A stretch of 64,000 bases of DNA, taken from the NCBI GenBank assembly GCA_963971535.1, contig OZ020586.1, positions 78,881,996-78,945,995 on the forward strand, read 5' to 3'. This document shows, one piece after another, positions 52,600-64,000 of the stretch. Numbering within the stretch: the stretch's first letter is position 1; each line of letters begins with the position of its first letter. The notes beneath the pieces are model-generated. The model saw only the letters and a list, made by a program, of their open reading frames with translations. It was not told where the DNA came from and made no database searches. The stretch is from Notolepis coatsorum. Its lineage: Eukaryota; Chordata; Actinopteri; Aulopiformes; Paralepididae. Position numbers and translations under genes: made by a program.

Positions 52600-52975
52600 G
52601 AATAGTCTCTATAGAGGCCTAATCAAAGGGAAAGTCTCTAGAGGCCTAATCAAAATGAAATAGTCTCTCTATAGAGGCCTAATCAAAATGAAATAGTCTC
52701 TCTATACAGGCCTAATCAAAATGAAAGTCTCTAGAGGCCTAATCAAAGTGAACGTCTCTCTATACAGGCCTAATATAAATGAAAGTCTCTAGAGGCCCAA
52801 TCTAATGAAATAGTCTCTCTAGAGGCCTAATCAAATGAAAGTCTCTATAGATACCTAATCAAAGTGAAATAGTCTCTCTATAGAGGCCTAATCAAAGTGA
52901 AATAGTATCTCTCTCTATAGATACCTAATCAAAGTGAAATAGTCTCTATACAGGCCTAATCAAAGTGAAATACGT
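52600..52975. repeat. about 30-bp variable tandem repeat
   Basis: About twelve copies of AGTCTCTCTATAGAGGCCTA plus ATCAAAATGAAAT, with many length variants. Confidence 0.92.
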
Positions 52976-53344
52976 TTTTTTTCTTTTGTCAGTGTAGATC
53001 TTAAATAATTAACAACATTGCTTCCGTTGCCTTAGGATTAACATGAAAGTATAACTTGTGAGTCATTTGAGGCTTTTAATAAAAGCACAACATGAAAGCA
53101 ATAAATAAAGCTGTGGCTTCATTTTCAGTGTGCATCGATCAAACTAAAGAAACAACCAATCAAAACATGAATTACAGCCTAACGAAAATAACATCTGGTC
53201 CCGCATACCTGGGGCTTTGAATGATATGAGCATATTGGTGCTCAACCCGCTTTGGGCCGTGTGACAGAAGGACCAATGTGTCCGTGTTCTTTGGCAATAA
53301 GGAATTCCTCAATTTGCTTACAATAAATCCAGCTTTCGAATGCT
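52976..53344. other. no recognised feature
   Basis: No supported coding or RNA feature. Confidence 0.4.
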
Positions 53345-54280
53345 GAGCAAACAGCGCTTCACATCTCTCATCCTCAGTCAGACAGCACTTCACATCTCTC
53401 ATCCTCAGTCAGACAGCACTTTCACGTCTCTCATCCTCGGTCAGACAGCACTTTCACATCTCTCATCATCAGTCAGACAGCACTTTCACATCTCTCATCC
53501 TCAGTCAGACAGCACTTTCACATCTCTCATCTTCAGTCAGACAGCACTTTCACATCTCTCATCTTCAGTCAGACAGCACTTTCACATCTCTCATCTTCAG
53601 TCAGACAGCACTTTCACATCTCTCATCTTCAGTCAGACAGCACTTTCACATCTCTCATCCTCAGTCAGACAGCACTTTCACAGCTCTCATCCTCAGTCAG
53701 ACAGCACTTTCACATCTCTCATCCTCAGTCAGACAGCACTTCACATCTCTCATCCTCAGTCAGACAGCGCTTCACGTCTCTCATCCTCAGTCAGACAGCG
53801 CTTTCACGTCTCTCATCTTCAGTCAGACAGCGCTTCACGTCTCTCATCTTCAGTCAGACAGCGCTTTCACGTCTCATCTTCAGTCAGACAGCTCTTCACA
53901 TCTCTCATCCTCAGTCAGACAGCACTTTCACATCTCTCATCCTCAGTCAGACAGCACTTCACGTCTCTCATCCTCAGTCAAACAGCACTTCACGTCTCTC
54001 ATCCTCAGTCAGACAGCACTTCACGTCTCTCATCCTCAGTCAGACAGCACTTTCACAGCTCTCATCCTCAGTCAGACAGCACTTCACATCTCTCATCCTC
54101 AGTCAGACAGCACTTTCACATCTCTCATCTTCAGTCAGACAGCACTTTCACGTCTCTCATCCTCAGTCAGACAGCACTTTCACGTCTCTCATCCTCAGTC
54201 AGACAGCGCTTCACATCTCTCATCCTCAGCCAGACACCGCTTCATTCACGTCTCTCATCCTCAGTCAGACAGCGGAGCAA
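53345..54280. repeat. 31-32-bp minisatellite array
   Basis: About thirty copies of TCTCTCATCCTCAGTCAGAC plus AGCACTTTCACA, with one-base length changes (CTTCAC or CTTTCAC) and CATCTT variants. A 322-codon frame through it (53340-54308) is a repeat artefact. It begins about 285 bases beyond the stop of ZNF gene B. Confidence 0.97.
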
Positions 54281-54564
54281 ACTGGCCAACATATCATCTT
54301 CGACTTGATATTTCAAAAGAATCTCCCAAATGGTGACCTAATTTTAACAAATGATGACCACTTAATAATCATTTCATACAGGCTATAAAAACACATTTGC
54401 TCAAATCTTGATGAGACAAAATTGTGTGTCTTGTCCTAGGTGTCAGGAATGAAGATAACACAGATATACATTTCATCCACAACTCATAAGATTTCATGTA
54501 ACTCTCAGCGGGGAAAAGCGGGGGTCGATTTCCACACCAATGATGGAAGGTTTCAAGTCAAGCC
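54281..54564 (-). other. probable 3' UTR of ZNF gene B
   Basis: Non-coding on both strands. No strong poly-A signal picked out by eye. Confidence 0.4.
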
Positions 54565-55565
54565 CTATGTGCGGCTATAGGGCTTTTCCCCCGTATGACT
54601 TCTCAAATGTGTCGTCAGTTTGTATTTCTCACCAAATCTCTTGTGACACAGCGTGCAACTGTAAGGCTTCTCCCCCGTATGAATTCTCAAATGTATCGTC
54701 AGTTTATACTTTTCACCGAATCTTTTGTGACACAGCGTGCAACTGTAAGGCTTCTCCCCCGTATGAATTCTCAAGTGTCTGCCCAAATCTGTAGCCTGAG
54801 TACATTTCTTGCCACAAACGGTGCACGTCCAGTGAGTCTGAAGGTGGAGTTTCAAGCTCTCTCTGGGCTCTAAATGTTTCCCACACAAACCACAGTCACT
54901 AGAATGACATCGAACATGGTGCATTAAAGAATTCCTACTGAGAAAACATTTCCCACACACTTTACAGCTCCACGTTTCAGACAGAGTTTGGTTCGACAGC
55001 ATCCCATCATGGGACGAGCCCACAGAGCTCTTGAACTTGTTGATGTTAGACAAACTCTGTCCTCTGTTTTTCTGTGTCTTCATTGTGTTTAAACCTGACT
55101 GAGGTTCCCTAGTCTCCTCCCATTCACCACTGGCATCAGTCTCAGTTCCATAACAGTCTGAAGAGAGGAGCTGGACATCTCTAGTTGGTTCAAAATCACC
55201 AGCTCCATCTAAGTTAATGACCGATACTCCACAGTCCTCGCCGTCAACTTCTGTTTTCATCTGTTCAGTGGAGGTGCTGGCTAGAGGCTCTGCCTCTCTG
55301 TTTCCCACAGTCTTGGTTTGTCTAAACCAAGAGGACTGGGATTTCCCTTCGTCACGTTCACTCTTCACAGGGGCAGGAGTGGATGTGAACTGTATGACGT
55401 CAGCCTCCTCCAGACCTTGAAGCTGCTCTCCCTCCTCACTGGTCCAGAGTTCCTCCCGTTCCTCTTTAATCTGTAGGGGCTCTGGCTCCTCCTGGTCCAG
55501 ACTGGGGCTCCTCTCCTGCTGCTCAGAGAGAACCTCCTCTTCAGAGACAAGGAGCTGTTGGGGGT
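54565..55565 (-). CDS. ZNF gene B, exon 2: five C2H2 zinc fingers
   Basis: The minus strand starts after the acceptor CCCTCCCTCTAG and fits exon 1 in phase (K-T-D-PQQLLVSEEE across the junction). Joined protein is 390 residues. An acidic stretch has EEPEPLQIKEEREELWTSEE, then a Ser/Glu-rich linker and five CX2CX12HX3H fingers at about residues 258-385. Fingers 4 and 5 are nearly identical (YSCTLCHKRFGEKYKLT), a recent finger duplication. The chain stops right after a TGEKPYSRT linker, as if a further finger had been lost. Nuclear DNA binding is inferred from family; target unknown. Paralogue of gene A. Confidence 0.9.
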
Positions 55566-56488
55566 CTAGAGGGAGGGAGAAAATAATATGAATAGCAAAA
55601 CGAAGATACAGTAGATAACTTTCCAGTTTCCACCATTAAGCCGAGACTAGAGCATAACTCGTAATAACTACTTACCTCAAACTAGTCTACCCATATAACT
55701 CTGTATAGCATGTACAATAATGCTGTATATACCGCATATAGGCTATACAATATTCTTACCGTATATATATATAGTATCTAGATATGTAAATAGGATTATA
55801 TGCACATATATATATATATATATGCATATAATCATTTTTACATATCTGTAGATACTATATATCTGTACATATCCCTTACCTACTCTTACTAGTTATACCT
55901 GTTATGTTCTGGTTACACAGGGTTTGCTGTATGTTGTGATGGTGGGTATGGCCTTTAAGAGTGTGACTATTATGGGTTGCTGTTGCTTACGGGCAGAGCG
56001 CATGCTGATGCATATCTATATAAGTAGTGTGATCTGTGATAGTTGACTAAAGTAAACAAGTTGTGGTTCCGACATTAAAACTGTGTGCGTGTAGACAGTG
56101 TACAGTCATTTCCACACACAACAATACCGCTGGCCAGTATGACTTACTACCAGTGTCTTTCACTGTACATATTACAACAACTCTGTACATCTGATTAGTA
56201 CTATTACTCAGTAGTACTCTTTATATATTTTATACCCAGTTTAATCACCTGTACATTACTATTGCACTTTACTGTTAGATTTGCACTCTGGTTAGATGCC
56301 AAACTTAGGCTATTTTCGTTGTGCTGTACTTGTGCTGCATGATATGCATGACAACAACAATACATTTGAATATAATCTAATGACCACACAAACAACAACG
56401 AATTATAAAATTCCAAATTTGAGTCAGGCCAATTTAACACGTTTCGTTTTCTTGGATTAACTGTCATCGCCTCTTTATTTGAACAAAC
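55566..56488 (-). other. intron of ZNF gene B
   Basis: 923 bases between donor ACAG/GTTTGT (at 56488) and acceptor CTCTAG (at 55566). Includes TA-rich palindromic DNA (about 55790-55860). No nested coding region is supported. Confidence 0.75.
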
Positions 56489-56660
56489 CTGTCTTGTGTG
56501 TCTTCCTCATCTCAGCCTCCAGAGTGTCGAACAGGTGACGCTGGCGACCGATCTCTCCTTCATACTCTTCTATGGTTCTTTCAAAGACCCCGAATATCTC
56601 TTCGGCAGCTGCAATCAGTCTCTCGTTGACCAACGACCTCAGTATTTGTATTGTAGACAT
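56489..56660 (-). CDS. ZNF gene B, exon 1 (N-terminal helical domain)
   Basis: Encodes MSTIQILRSLVNERLIAAAE and EIFGVFERTIEEYEGEIGRQ, closely matching exon 1 of gene A. 57 codons plus one base, phase 1, as in gene A. The reading frame runs on into the intron only a few codons. Together with the exon at 54565-55565 this gives a complete two-exon gene, which supports the same model for gene A. Confidence 0.9.
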
Positions 56661-56842
56661 TGTTCAAAGAGTCAAAACAGCAGCTAGCTAACGCTGTCTA
56701 GTGTGTACTATATAGATATCTATGGTTCTATGGTTCTACGCCTCTATGGGGCTAACGTTGCTAGTATGGCGAGCCTCACTGCTGTAAAGCAGCTGGCATG
56801 CTGTGAGCGCCACCTGGCGGAGCGGAGGATCTACAGTATAAA
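56661..56842 (-). promoter_or_regulatory. upstream region of ZNF gene B
   Basis: Holds the 5' UTR and presumably the promoter. Unlike gene A, I do not see an ETS-X-box pair here. GCTAACG words are shared but short. Confidence 0.3.
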
Positions 56843-59474
56843 TATAGATGAATGAATGAATGAAAACTTTATTTAACAGATTGCAGAATGGGTACAATGT
56901 TAAGGGGATGCAGACCAGAGAAAGACGTTTGTCTTGTTTACATCAGGGTCCCCCATTTTCAATTCATAGTGACATTTATGACATACACAACATACATGAC
57001 ATTTATGGCATAGGGACATACATGACATACAGGTATTTAGTACTGTTACATTTGTGACATATACGATATGCAAATATACAGTACTGTTACCCATAGATCC
57101 TGACAGAGTATATACATATGATGGGGAGGGGACTGTACATTAGGAGGGGGTGGGTGGGTGGGAGAGAAATATACATACGGTGGGGAGGAGACTGTACATT
57201 AGGAGGGGGTGGGTGGGTGGGAGAGAAATATACATACGGTGGGGAGGAGACTGTCTATTAGGAGGGGGTGGGGGTGGGGGGGGTTTGGACATTTACGGTG
57301 GCCAGTTTCGAATAGCAGCCTCCCGTAGGTGCTCTTTAAGAGCGGTTTTGAATGTGGGTAGGGATTCACATTCCTTTACAGCTTTGGGTAGGGCGTTCCA
57401 CATTGATGTGGCATAATTGCGAAAGTGTTTAGTCCCTTGTTTGAGCCGAATCTGTGTTTAACATGATTTGTTGAGCTTCCTCTGGTGTTGTGGTCGTGGT
57501 ATTCACTGACCTTTGGGAAGTATTTTGACATGTACATGGGTACCTTGGTCGTGTAGTGTATCTTGTAGACCAGGCCCATTGCAAGTTGCTGTACTCTGTC
57601 GTCTACTCTAAGCCATCCTAGGTTGGCAAAGTGTACAGGGGTGAGGTGGGTTCTAGGGGTCAGGTCAAGCAGTAGTCTGACTAGTTTGTTTTGAGATGTT
57701 TGTAATTTGGTTTTTAGTGCCTTTGAGGTGCTTTGGTACCATGAGGTGCAAGCATAGTCGTAGTACCCTTGAATGAGTGCTCCTGCCAGAGTCTTCAGGG
57801 TATTCTTGTTTACCAGGGAGGAGATCCGGTACAAGAATCGAGTTCGTTGATTGACTTTTTTTATTACATTGGATGCCATTTTGTCACAGGAAAGATTAGC
57901 CTCTAGGATGGAACCCAGGTAGGTAATTTCATCTTTCCTTGTGACAATATTGTCACCCACTGTAACTGAGAAGCCGTCTGTTTTGCTGAGTTTGTTATTT
58001 GAACCGAAGAGAATGGACTCTGTTTTGCCCATGTGTAATGATAGTTTGTTGTCGGCGAGCCATATGCAGATTTTGCCTAGTTCCGAGCTGAGGGTTTTTT
58101 CAACCTGTAACTTGTTCTTGTCAGAGACCAGCAGGGCTGAGTCGTCCGCAAACAGGAACAAGTTGCAGTCACAAGCTGACGACATGTCATTTGCATAAAT
58201 TAGGAACAGTAGTGGTCCTAGTATGCTTCCTTGTGGAACACCACAGTTCACTGTGGGGGGGGGGATAGGGTACCGTTTACCTCCACCATCTGTTCTCTCC
58301 CCTCCAGGTAGGATTGTATCCAGCTCACTGATAAACTATCAAAACCAATTGCTTTTAGCTTGTCAATCAGAATGGTGTGATTGACAGTGTCGAAGGCCTT
58401 TTGTAGGTCTAGCATGACCATGCCGCAGTATTTGCCCGCGTCCACCTCTTGCTTGATGTGGTCGTTCAAATAGAGAAGGCATGTGTCAGTGGAGTGGGAT
58501 GTTCTGAAGCCAGATTGGAATTCGTAGATTCTATTTTTATCCGTAAGGTACTTTTCGACCTGTTCGTATACTATTTTTTCCATGACTTTCGAGATGGATG
58601 TAAGGATAGAAACAGGGCGGTAGTTGCCTGGGTCTAATTTGCTGCCCTTTTTGTGCAGGGGTGTTACTCTCGCTATTTTGAAGTCCTTGGGGACGTGTCC
58701 CTGTTTTATGGAGAGGTTTATTATGTGTGTGATGACTGGGGTGATGGCGGCTGCTGAGTCTCTGAGGAATTTGGAGGGGATGTTGTCATGGCCAGTGGCC
58801 TTGTTCGGTTGGAGGGCGCTCAGTTTATTGAGTACCTCATCTGTAGTTACCATTTCGAGTTTGAAATCGTCTTTGTGGACGCCTAGGTTCTTGTAGTATG
58901 CTACTATGTGTTCTACCCCATACTGCCCTGAGTGGGAGGGTAGTTTGTTTACCAGTGTTGTGGCTATGTTTGTGAAGAAAGTGTTTAAGTAATTGGCTAC
59001 ATCCAGTTTGTCTGTGATGAGCGTGTTGTCCGTCTTTATGTTTATGTTTGAGAACCTGGTTTTAAGTTTTTTACTGCAGCCTAGTTGATTATTGAGTAAT
59101 TTCCAAAGTTCACGTGGTTTATTTTTGTTTTCCTCAGTTTTGTCATTGATGACATTTTTTTTTGCAGTTTTTATCATGGAGTTTACGTCATTTCTTAGTC
59201 TGTTTCTTTCTAGTTTGAGTTCAGTCACGTGGGCTTGGAGTTCACTGCTCGTGCTTTTGGTAAGCTTTGACTGACTTTTATGAAATTCAGAGCATTTTTT
59301 GTCTCTGGCTTTCATAGCGGTCAGTATTTCAGTGTGCATCCACGGCTCAGCGCGATTTTTTACCCTGGTGGTTCTTAGGGGGGCCATGTTGTTTAGTATT
59401 GTTGCGAATTTGGTTTTGAAGCCAAGCCAGGTTTCTTCAACCAGTGTACCATGTTTTCGAGGGGCTCCTAAAAT
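56843..59474 (-). mobile_element. CR1/Jockey-group LINE, copy 1
   Basis: From its (TTCA)n tail at 56843 the antisense 3' UTR (with 57-bp GGTGGGTGGGAGAGAAATAT-type repeats at 57120-57280), C-terminus, RT and the linker before RT run up to 59474, where coding joins a second C-terminal piece. Endonuclease is absent. It lies opposite to copy 2 (61150-64000), which matches it closely. Confidence 0.9.
57376..59474 (-). pseudogene. CR1/Jockey-group LINE reverse transcriptase, copy 1
   Basis: Two frames: 59474-58248 has the pre-RT linker and RT blocks (NKATGHDNIPSKF, NYRPVSILTSISKVMEK, FQSGFRTSHSTDTC, MLDLQKAFDTVNH). 58251-57376 has CGVPQGSILGPLLFLIYAND, catalytic FADDSALL and the C-terminus. The frames meet at a run of ten Cs (58254-58263) and the first ends in TGA just after it. 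The C-terminus is also shifted near 57420, so GLNTF is followed by AIMPHQ instead of NYATSMWN. Confidence 0.9.
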
Positions 59475-59834
59475 GTACATGGGTACCTTAGTTGTATAGT
59501 GTATCTTGTATACCAGGCCCATTGCAAGTTGCTGTACTCTGTCGTCTACTCTAAGCCATCCTAGGTTGTCAAAGTGGGCAGGGGTGAGGTGGGTGAGTAT
59601 TGATTGATTGATTGAAAACTTTATTAACAGATTGCAGAATGGGTACAATACAGTAGGGCTCAATACAAACAACTGCTAAGAGGATGCAGACCATGCAGAT
59701 AAATACTTTCGTCTTGTTTACATAAGGGTCCTCCATTTTCAATTCATCAAGACATTTATGACATACAAATATACAGTACTGTGTAAGAAAAAGAGATCAT
59801 AAAAGAATATATACATCCGAAGGGGAAGAAACTC

Positions 59835-60037
59835 TAAAAGAAAAACTCTAACCCTAACTAACATTATGTCATGCACTTGTCCTAATATACTAACCTATAC
59901 TATAGCACTCAACACTTTGATGAACATTGTTAGTCAGCTGATAGAGTTGTACCCTTCCTGCTGTCTTGTTGTACAAAACTTGTAAGTCGCTTTGGATAAA
60001 AGCGTCAGCTAAATGACAAAATGTAAATGTAAATGTG
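59835..60037 (+). repeat. L2 3' tail
   Basis: GTAAGTCGCTTTGGATAAAA and GCGTCAGCTAAATGACAAAA, the sense version of the L2 end at 39563-39660. Confidence 0.85.
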
Positions 60038-60236
60038 AACTGTACATTGGTAGGGTGGGGGGGATTTTGACATTTACCGGGGCCAGTTTCTAATTGCAGC
60101 CATAGGTGCTCTTTGAGAGCGGTTAGGGATTCACATTCCTTTATGGCTGTGGGTAGGGCATTCCACATTATTGTGGCATAATTGCGAAACGTGTTTAGTC
60201 CCTTGTTTGAGCCAAATCTGGGTTGAACATGAATGA

Positions 60237-60436
60237 ATGAACGAATTAAAAAAGTTTATTTTTGAACATGTATTCTCCATATTCCTCCAAACAAATCACA
60301 GTATAGCTCTGTCAAACAGAACAATCATAAAAAAGAAAAAGAAATTATAAACAAAAAGTCAAGAGCAATGTATTTATAGTTGACATGTTAAAAAAAGGAG
60401 TAGAGGGAAGCTAAGCTTATTGATCCCTACCCCTTC
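60237..60436 (-). repeat. LINE 3' tail inserted in LINE piece
   Basis: AAAAAAGTTTATTTTTGAAC and TTGATCCCTACCCCTTCC resemble the antisense of the tail at 48500-48830. ACATGA occurs at both edges. Confidence 0.6.
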
Positions 60437-60903
60437 CACATGATTTGTGGAACTCCCTCTGGTGTTGTGGTCGTGGACTTCGCTGACCTTTGGGAAGTAT
60501 TTCGACATGTACATGGGTATCTTAGTGGTGTAGTGTATCTTGTAGACCAGGCCCATTGCAAGTTTCTGTACTCTGTTGTCTACTCTAAGCCATCCTAGGT
60601 TGTCAAAATGGGCAGGGGTACTTTTAGGAGGGATTGATTGATTGAAAACTTTATTAGCAGATTGCAGAATGGGTACAATATAGTACGGCTCAATACACAC
60701 AATTGTTAAGGGGATGCAGACCAGAGAAAGACTTTCGTCTTGTTTACATCAGTACAACATTATGAGTAAGGTCAAGTAGTAGTCTGGCCAGTTTGTTTTG
60801 TGATGTTTGTAGCCTTGTTTTTAGGCTGAGTTTGGGTTAGGTTCAAAGCCCTTATCGTTTACTTTAAAGTCTGTAGGCATAGCTACAGCTGTATGAGTAA
60901 AGA

Positions 60904-61131
<228 letters not shown>

Positions 61132-61149
61132 ATGGAGATGCACATAGTA

Positions 61150-62464
61150 GTAGAACACATAGTAGCATACTACAAGAACCTAGGCGTCCACAAAGACGAT
61201 TTCAAACTGGAAATGGTAACTACAGATGAGGTACTCAATAAACTGAGCGCCCTCCAACCGAACAAGGCCACTGGCCATGACAACATCCCCTCCAAATTCC
61301 TCAGAGACTCAGCAGCCGCCATCACCCCAGTCATCACACACATAATAAACCTCTCCATAAAACAGGGACACGTCCCCAAGGACTTCAAAATAGCGAGAGT
61401 AACACCCCTGCACAAAAAGGGCAGCAAATTAGACCCAGGCAACTACCGCCCTGTTTCTATCCTTACATCCATCTCGAAAGTCATGGAAAAAATAGTATAC
61501 GAACAGGTCGAAAAGTACCTCGCGGATAAAAATCTAATCTACGAATTCCAATCTGGCTTCAGAACATCCCACTCCACTGACACATGCCTTCTCTATTTGA
61601 ACGACCACATCAAGCAAGAGGTGAACACGGGCAAATACTGTGGCATGGTCATGCTAGACCTACAAAAGGCCTTCGACACTGTCAATCACACCATTCTGAT
61701 TGACAAGCTAAAAGCAATTGGTTTTGATAGTTTATCAGTGAGCTGGATACAATCCTACCTGGAGGGGAGAGAACAGATGGTGGAGGTAAACGGTACCCTA
61801 TCCCCCCCCCCCCCACAGTGAACTGTGGTGTTCCACAAGGAAGCATACTAGGACCACTACTGTTCCTAATTTATGCAAATGACATGTCGTCAGCTTGTGA
61901 CTGCAACTTGTTCCTGTTTGCGGACGACTCAGCCCTGCTGGTCTCTGACAAGAACAAGTTACAGGTTGAAAAAACCCTCAGCTCAGAACTAGGCAAAATC
62001 TGCATATGGCTCGCTGATAACAAACTATCATTACACATGGGCAAAACAGAGTCCATTCTCTTCGGTTCAAATAACAAACTCAGCAAGACCGACGGCTTCT
62101 CAGTTACAGTGGGGGACAATATTGTCACAAGGAAAGAAGATATTACCTACCTGGGTTCCATCCTAGAGGCAAATCTTTCCTGTGACAAAATGGCATCCAA
62201 TGTAATAAAAAAAGTCAACCAACAAACTCGATTCTTGTACCGGATCTCCTCACTGGTAAACAAGAATACCCTGAAGACTCTGGCAGGAGCACTCATTCAA
62301 GGGTACTACGACTATGCTTGCACCTCATGGTACCAAAGCACCCCAAAGGCACTAAAAACCAAATTACAAACATCTCAAAACAAACTAGTCAGACTACTGC
62401 TTGACCTGACTCCTAGAACCCACCTCACCCCTGCCCACTTTGACAACCTAGGATGGCTTAGAGT
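61150..62464 (+). pseudogene. CR1/Jockey-group LINE, copy 2, RT part
   Basis: The same RT blocks as copy 1, in sense direction: NKATGHDNIPSKF, NYRPVSILTSISKVMEK, LDLQKAFDTVNH, then CGVPQGSILGPLLFLIYAND and FADDSALL. Frames change at a run of 13 Cs (61802-61814), three more than in copy 1, so the frame relation is the same. The 5' end is truncated at about 61150 (VEHIVAYYKN). At 62464 the coding is cut by the solo LTR and resumes at 63449. Confidence 0.9.
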
Positions 62465-63448
62465 TGTGAGGTTTTGTCCGCTGCTCACCCACTCGCTCTG
62501 TTCCTTTAAGGTATTTCGGTTAATTAATTGCATTCTCCTCTCCACACGCTTCTTCCTGTAGATGCTGTTTGATTGGTGCTCCCCCAACCACACGCTTCTG
62601 GAGCAATGATCAATTTCATCCCGCAGCTGTCACAGCTTGTCATTAAGCACCCCTTGGCTTTATATACCCTGATCCCCCTATTATTGATGTTGGATCGTTC
62701 TGAAATGTTCTCTGCATTTGCCTGTTCCTTCCGTCGCTGCTTTCCCTGTTCTTTGCCTCCCAGGACTCTCGAGAAATATTCCGTTTGGAGAACCTGCTTC
62801 CCCGTTACGAAGCGTTCGCCCTGTTTGATCCGCCCGCTTCACGCGCTGCGCTCTGGTGAGTTTTTGTAAAACAGTCTTTTGGATTAATTCGTTTTTTGTG
62901 TGTGTTAAAGCACTGAAGAGATCCTGTTTTTTGTTCAGACTGTTCTCACCCTTTTTGCCTGTTGGATATTCACTTTTGGATTACCTAATTGTTTTCACTC
63001 TGGAGACTGCTCACTGTGTGTTTCACACCGAAGATTCTGTCACTTGGATTTATTGTTTGGACACTGCTCACTGTGTGTTTCACACCGAAGATTCTGTCAC
63101 TTGGATTTATTGTTTGGACAAGTCACTTCACCAGTCACCTGTCAGTTTTCAATTGTGCACTGAGCTAACTCGGACTCTCTCTCTCTCCCTATCCGTCTCC
63201 ACCCCGGAGTATATGCTGGGAGGATCTGCAGAGCGGCTCAGACGTCACAGACAAATTCCACAAACGTAACCCTCCGGGAGAAGCTGCAGAGCAGCAAACA
63301 TTCCTCACATGCCTGTTTCCCAGTTTGTTCTGTTCTCCACCAAATTCTTTCTGTTTACTCAGTAAATAAACACGCCCTTGATTTTGGCTAACTCTGAAAC
63401 AACTCTCTCTGTGCCGTTTGCGTTTGGGGTCGGTGTCAAACCATAACA
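62465..63448 (+). mobile_element. solo LTR, 984 bp
   Basis: Begins TGTGAGGTTTTGTCC and ends CAAACCATAACA, the same ends as the 2,130-bp LTRs at 6.7-12.2 kb, and has an exact 5-bp target duplication AGAGT (62460-62464 and 63449-63453). AATAAA near 63366 lies about 80 bases before the end, as in the longer LTR. It carries a duplicated block with CACACCGAAGATTCTGTCAC. No interior is present, so it is a solo LTR of a related family. Confidence 0.93.
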
Positions 63449-64000
63449 AGAGTAGACGACAGAGTACAGCAACTTGCAATGGGCCTGGTCTACAAGATAC
63501 ACTACACTACACGACCAAGGTACCCATGTACATGTCAAAATACTTCCCAAAGGTCAGTGAATACCACGATCACAACACCAGAGGGAGCTCCACAAATCAT
63601 GTAAAACCCAGATTCGGCTCAAACAAGGGACTAAACACGTTTAGCAATTATGCCACATCAATGTGGAACGCCCTACCCAAAGCTGTAAAGGAATGTGAAT
63701 CACTACCCACCTTCAAAAACACTCTCAAAGAACACCTACGGGAGACTGCAATTCGAAACTGGCCCCTACAAATGTCCTAACCCAGTTGTACAATAAAGAC
63801 CAAACATGGCTTTGTCAGTATTCCAATGTACAGTGCCCCCCCCCCCTACCCAACCCCCCCCCCCACCTCCAATGTACAGCCCCACCCAACCCCCTCCTCC
63901 AATGTACAGTTTCTATGTCAAATGTATGTCAGTATTCCAATGTACAGTGTCCCTCCCCCCACCTCCAATGTACAGCCCCACCCCACCTACCCAACCTCCT
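63449..64000 (+). pseudogene. CR1/Jockey-group LINE, copy 2, C-terminus and 3' UTR
   Basis: Resumes with RVDDRVQQLAMGLVYKIHY-type text. A 5-base duplication (TACAC, about 63500) shifts the frame. Then TTKVPMYMSKYFPKVSEYHD and ETAIRNWPLQMS end at 63780. The 3' UTR has C runs and repeated CCAATGTACAG phrases to the window edge. Confidence 0.88.

Larger units (their letters stand above)
59475..60830 (-). repeat. chain of truncated CR1-group LINE pieces
   Basis: On the minus strand: pieces beginning PAHFDNLGWLRVD at 59598 and at 60617, each directly preceded by the (TCAA)n tail of another copy (59606-59640 and 60636-60655), plus a scrap at 60777-60830. The 60617 piece is interrupted by a LINE tail (60237-60436, ACATGA duplicated at its edges) and by an L2 tail (59835-60037). 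Confidence 0.8.

Noticed and set aside
53340-54308. 322-codon open frame with periodic Ser/His/Gln text
   Set aside because: It is the translation of a minisatellite with varying unit length; it has no independent coding support.
55365-55550. 61-codon minus-strand frame starting MSLKRRFSLS
   Set aside because: It is a shadow frame. The true frame of gene B exon 2 covers this interval in another phase.

Overview
The window reads as ray-finned (teleost) fish nuclear DNA. The supporting signs are two C2H2 zinc-finger genes with the short helical N-terminal exon common in fish ZNF families, L1, L2 and CR1-like LINEs, a DIRS-type fossil, fish tRNA-SINEs, several hAT and TIR elements, and many mini- and microsatellites. 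There is no operon structure and no tRNA, rRNA or CRISPR array. Mobile DNA makes up most of the sequence.

Layout: 1-6508 is the 3' part of an L1-clade LINE (end of ORF1, a 1.75-kb inter-ORF spacer, an uninterrupted ORF2). 6659-12209 is a structurally whole but non-coding LTR element with near-identical 2,130-bp LTRs and a 5-bp target duplication. 12.2-14.1 kb holds LINE tails, a minisatellite and spliced fragments of an unrecognised zinc-finger-like fish gene. 14445-16599 is an internally deleted hAT element. 16.7-20.0 kb is a DIRS-like fossil. 20.0-22.9 kb is one LINE 3' end split by a TG...CA insertion.

ZNF gene A (+) probably runs from 23049 to 37452: exon 1 at 23049-23235, then a 12.9-kb intron holding a Harbinger relic, an L2/Rex1-type LINE, a hAT MITE and a nearly whole second L1 with uninterrupted ORF2, then a nine-finger exon at 36146-37452. 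38.4-52 kb is a mosaic of LINE remnants, SINEs with exact target duplications and at least four elements with terminal inverted repeats. It also holds a broken third copy of the ZNF promoter and exon 1. ZNF gene B (-) occupies 54565-56660 with two exons and five fingers. 56.8-64.0 kb holds two inverted copies of one CR1/Jockey-group LINE, a chain of truncated pieces of that family, a 208-bp (TG)n tract and a solo LTR whose ends match those of the 6.7-12.2 kb element.

Only the two ZNF genes and perhaps the 13-14 kb fragment look like host genes. The ZNFs are probably nuclear DNA-binding regulators; that they restrain transposons is a guess from the family, not something seen here. The nesting gives relative ages: old LINE remnants are interrupted by L1, DNA transposons and LTR insertions.
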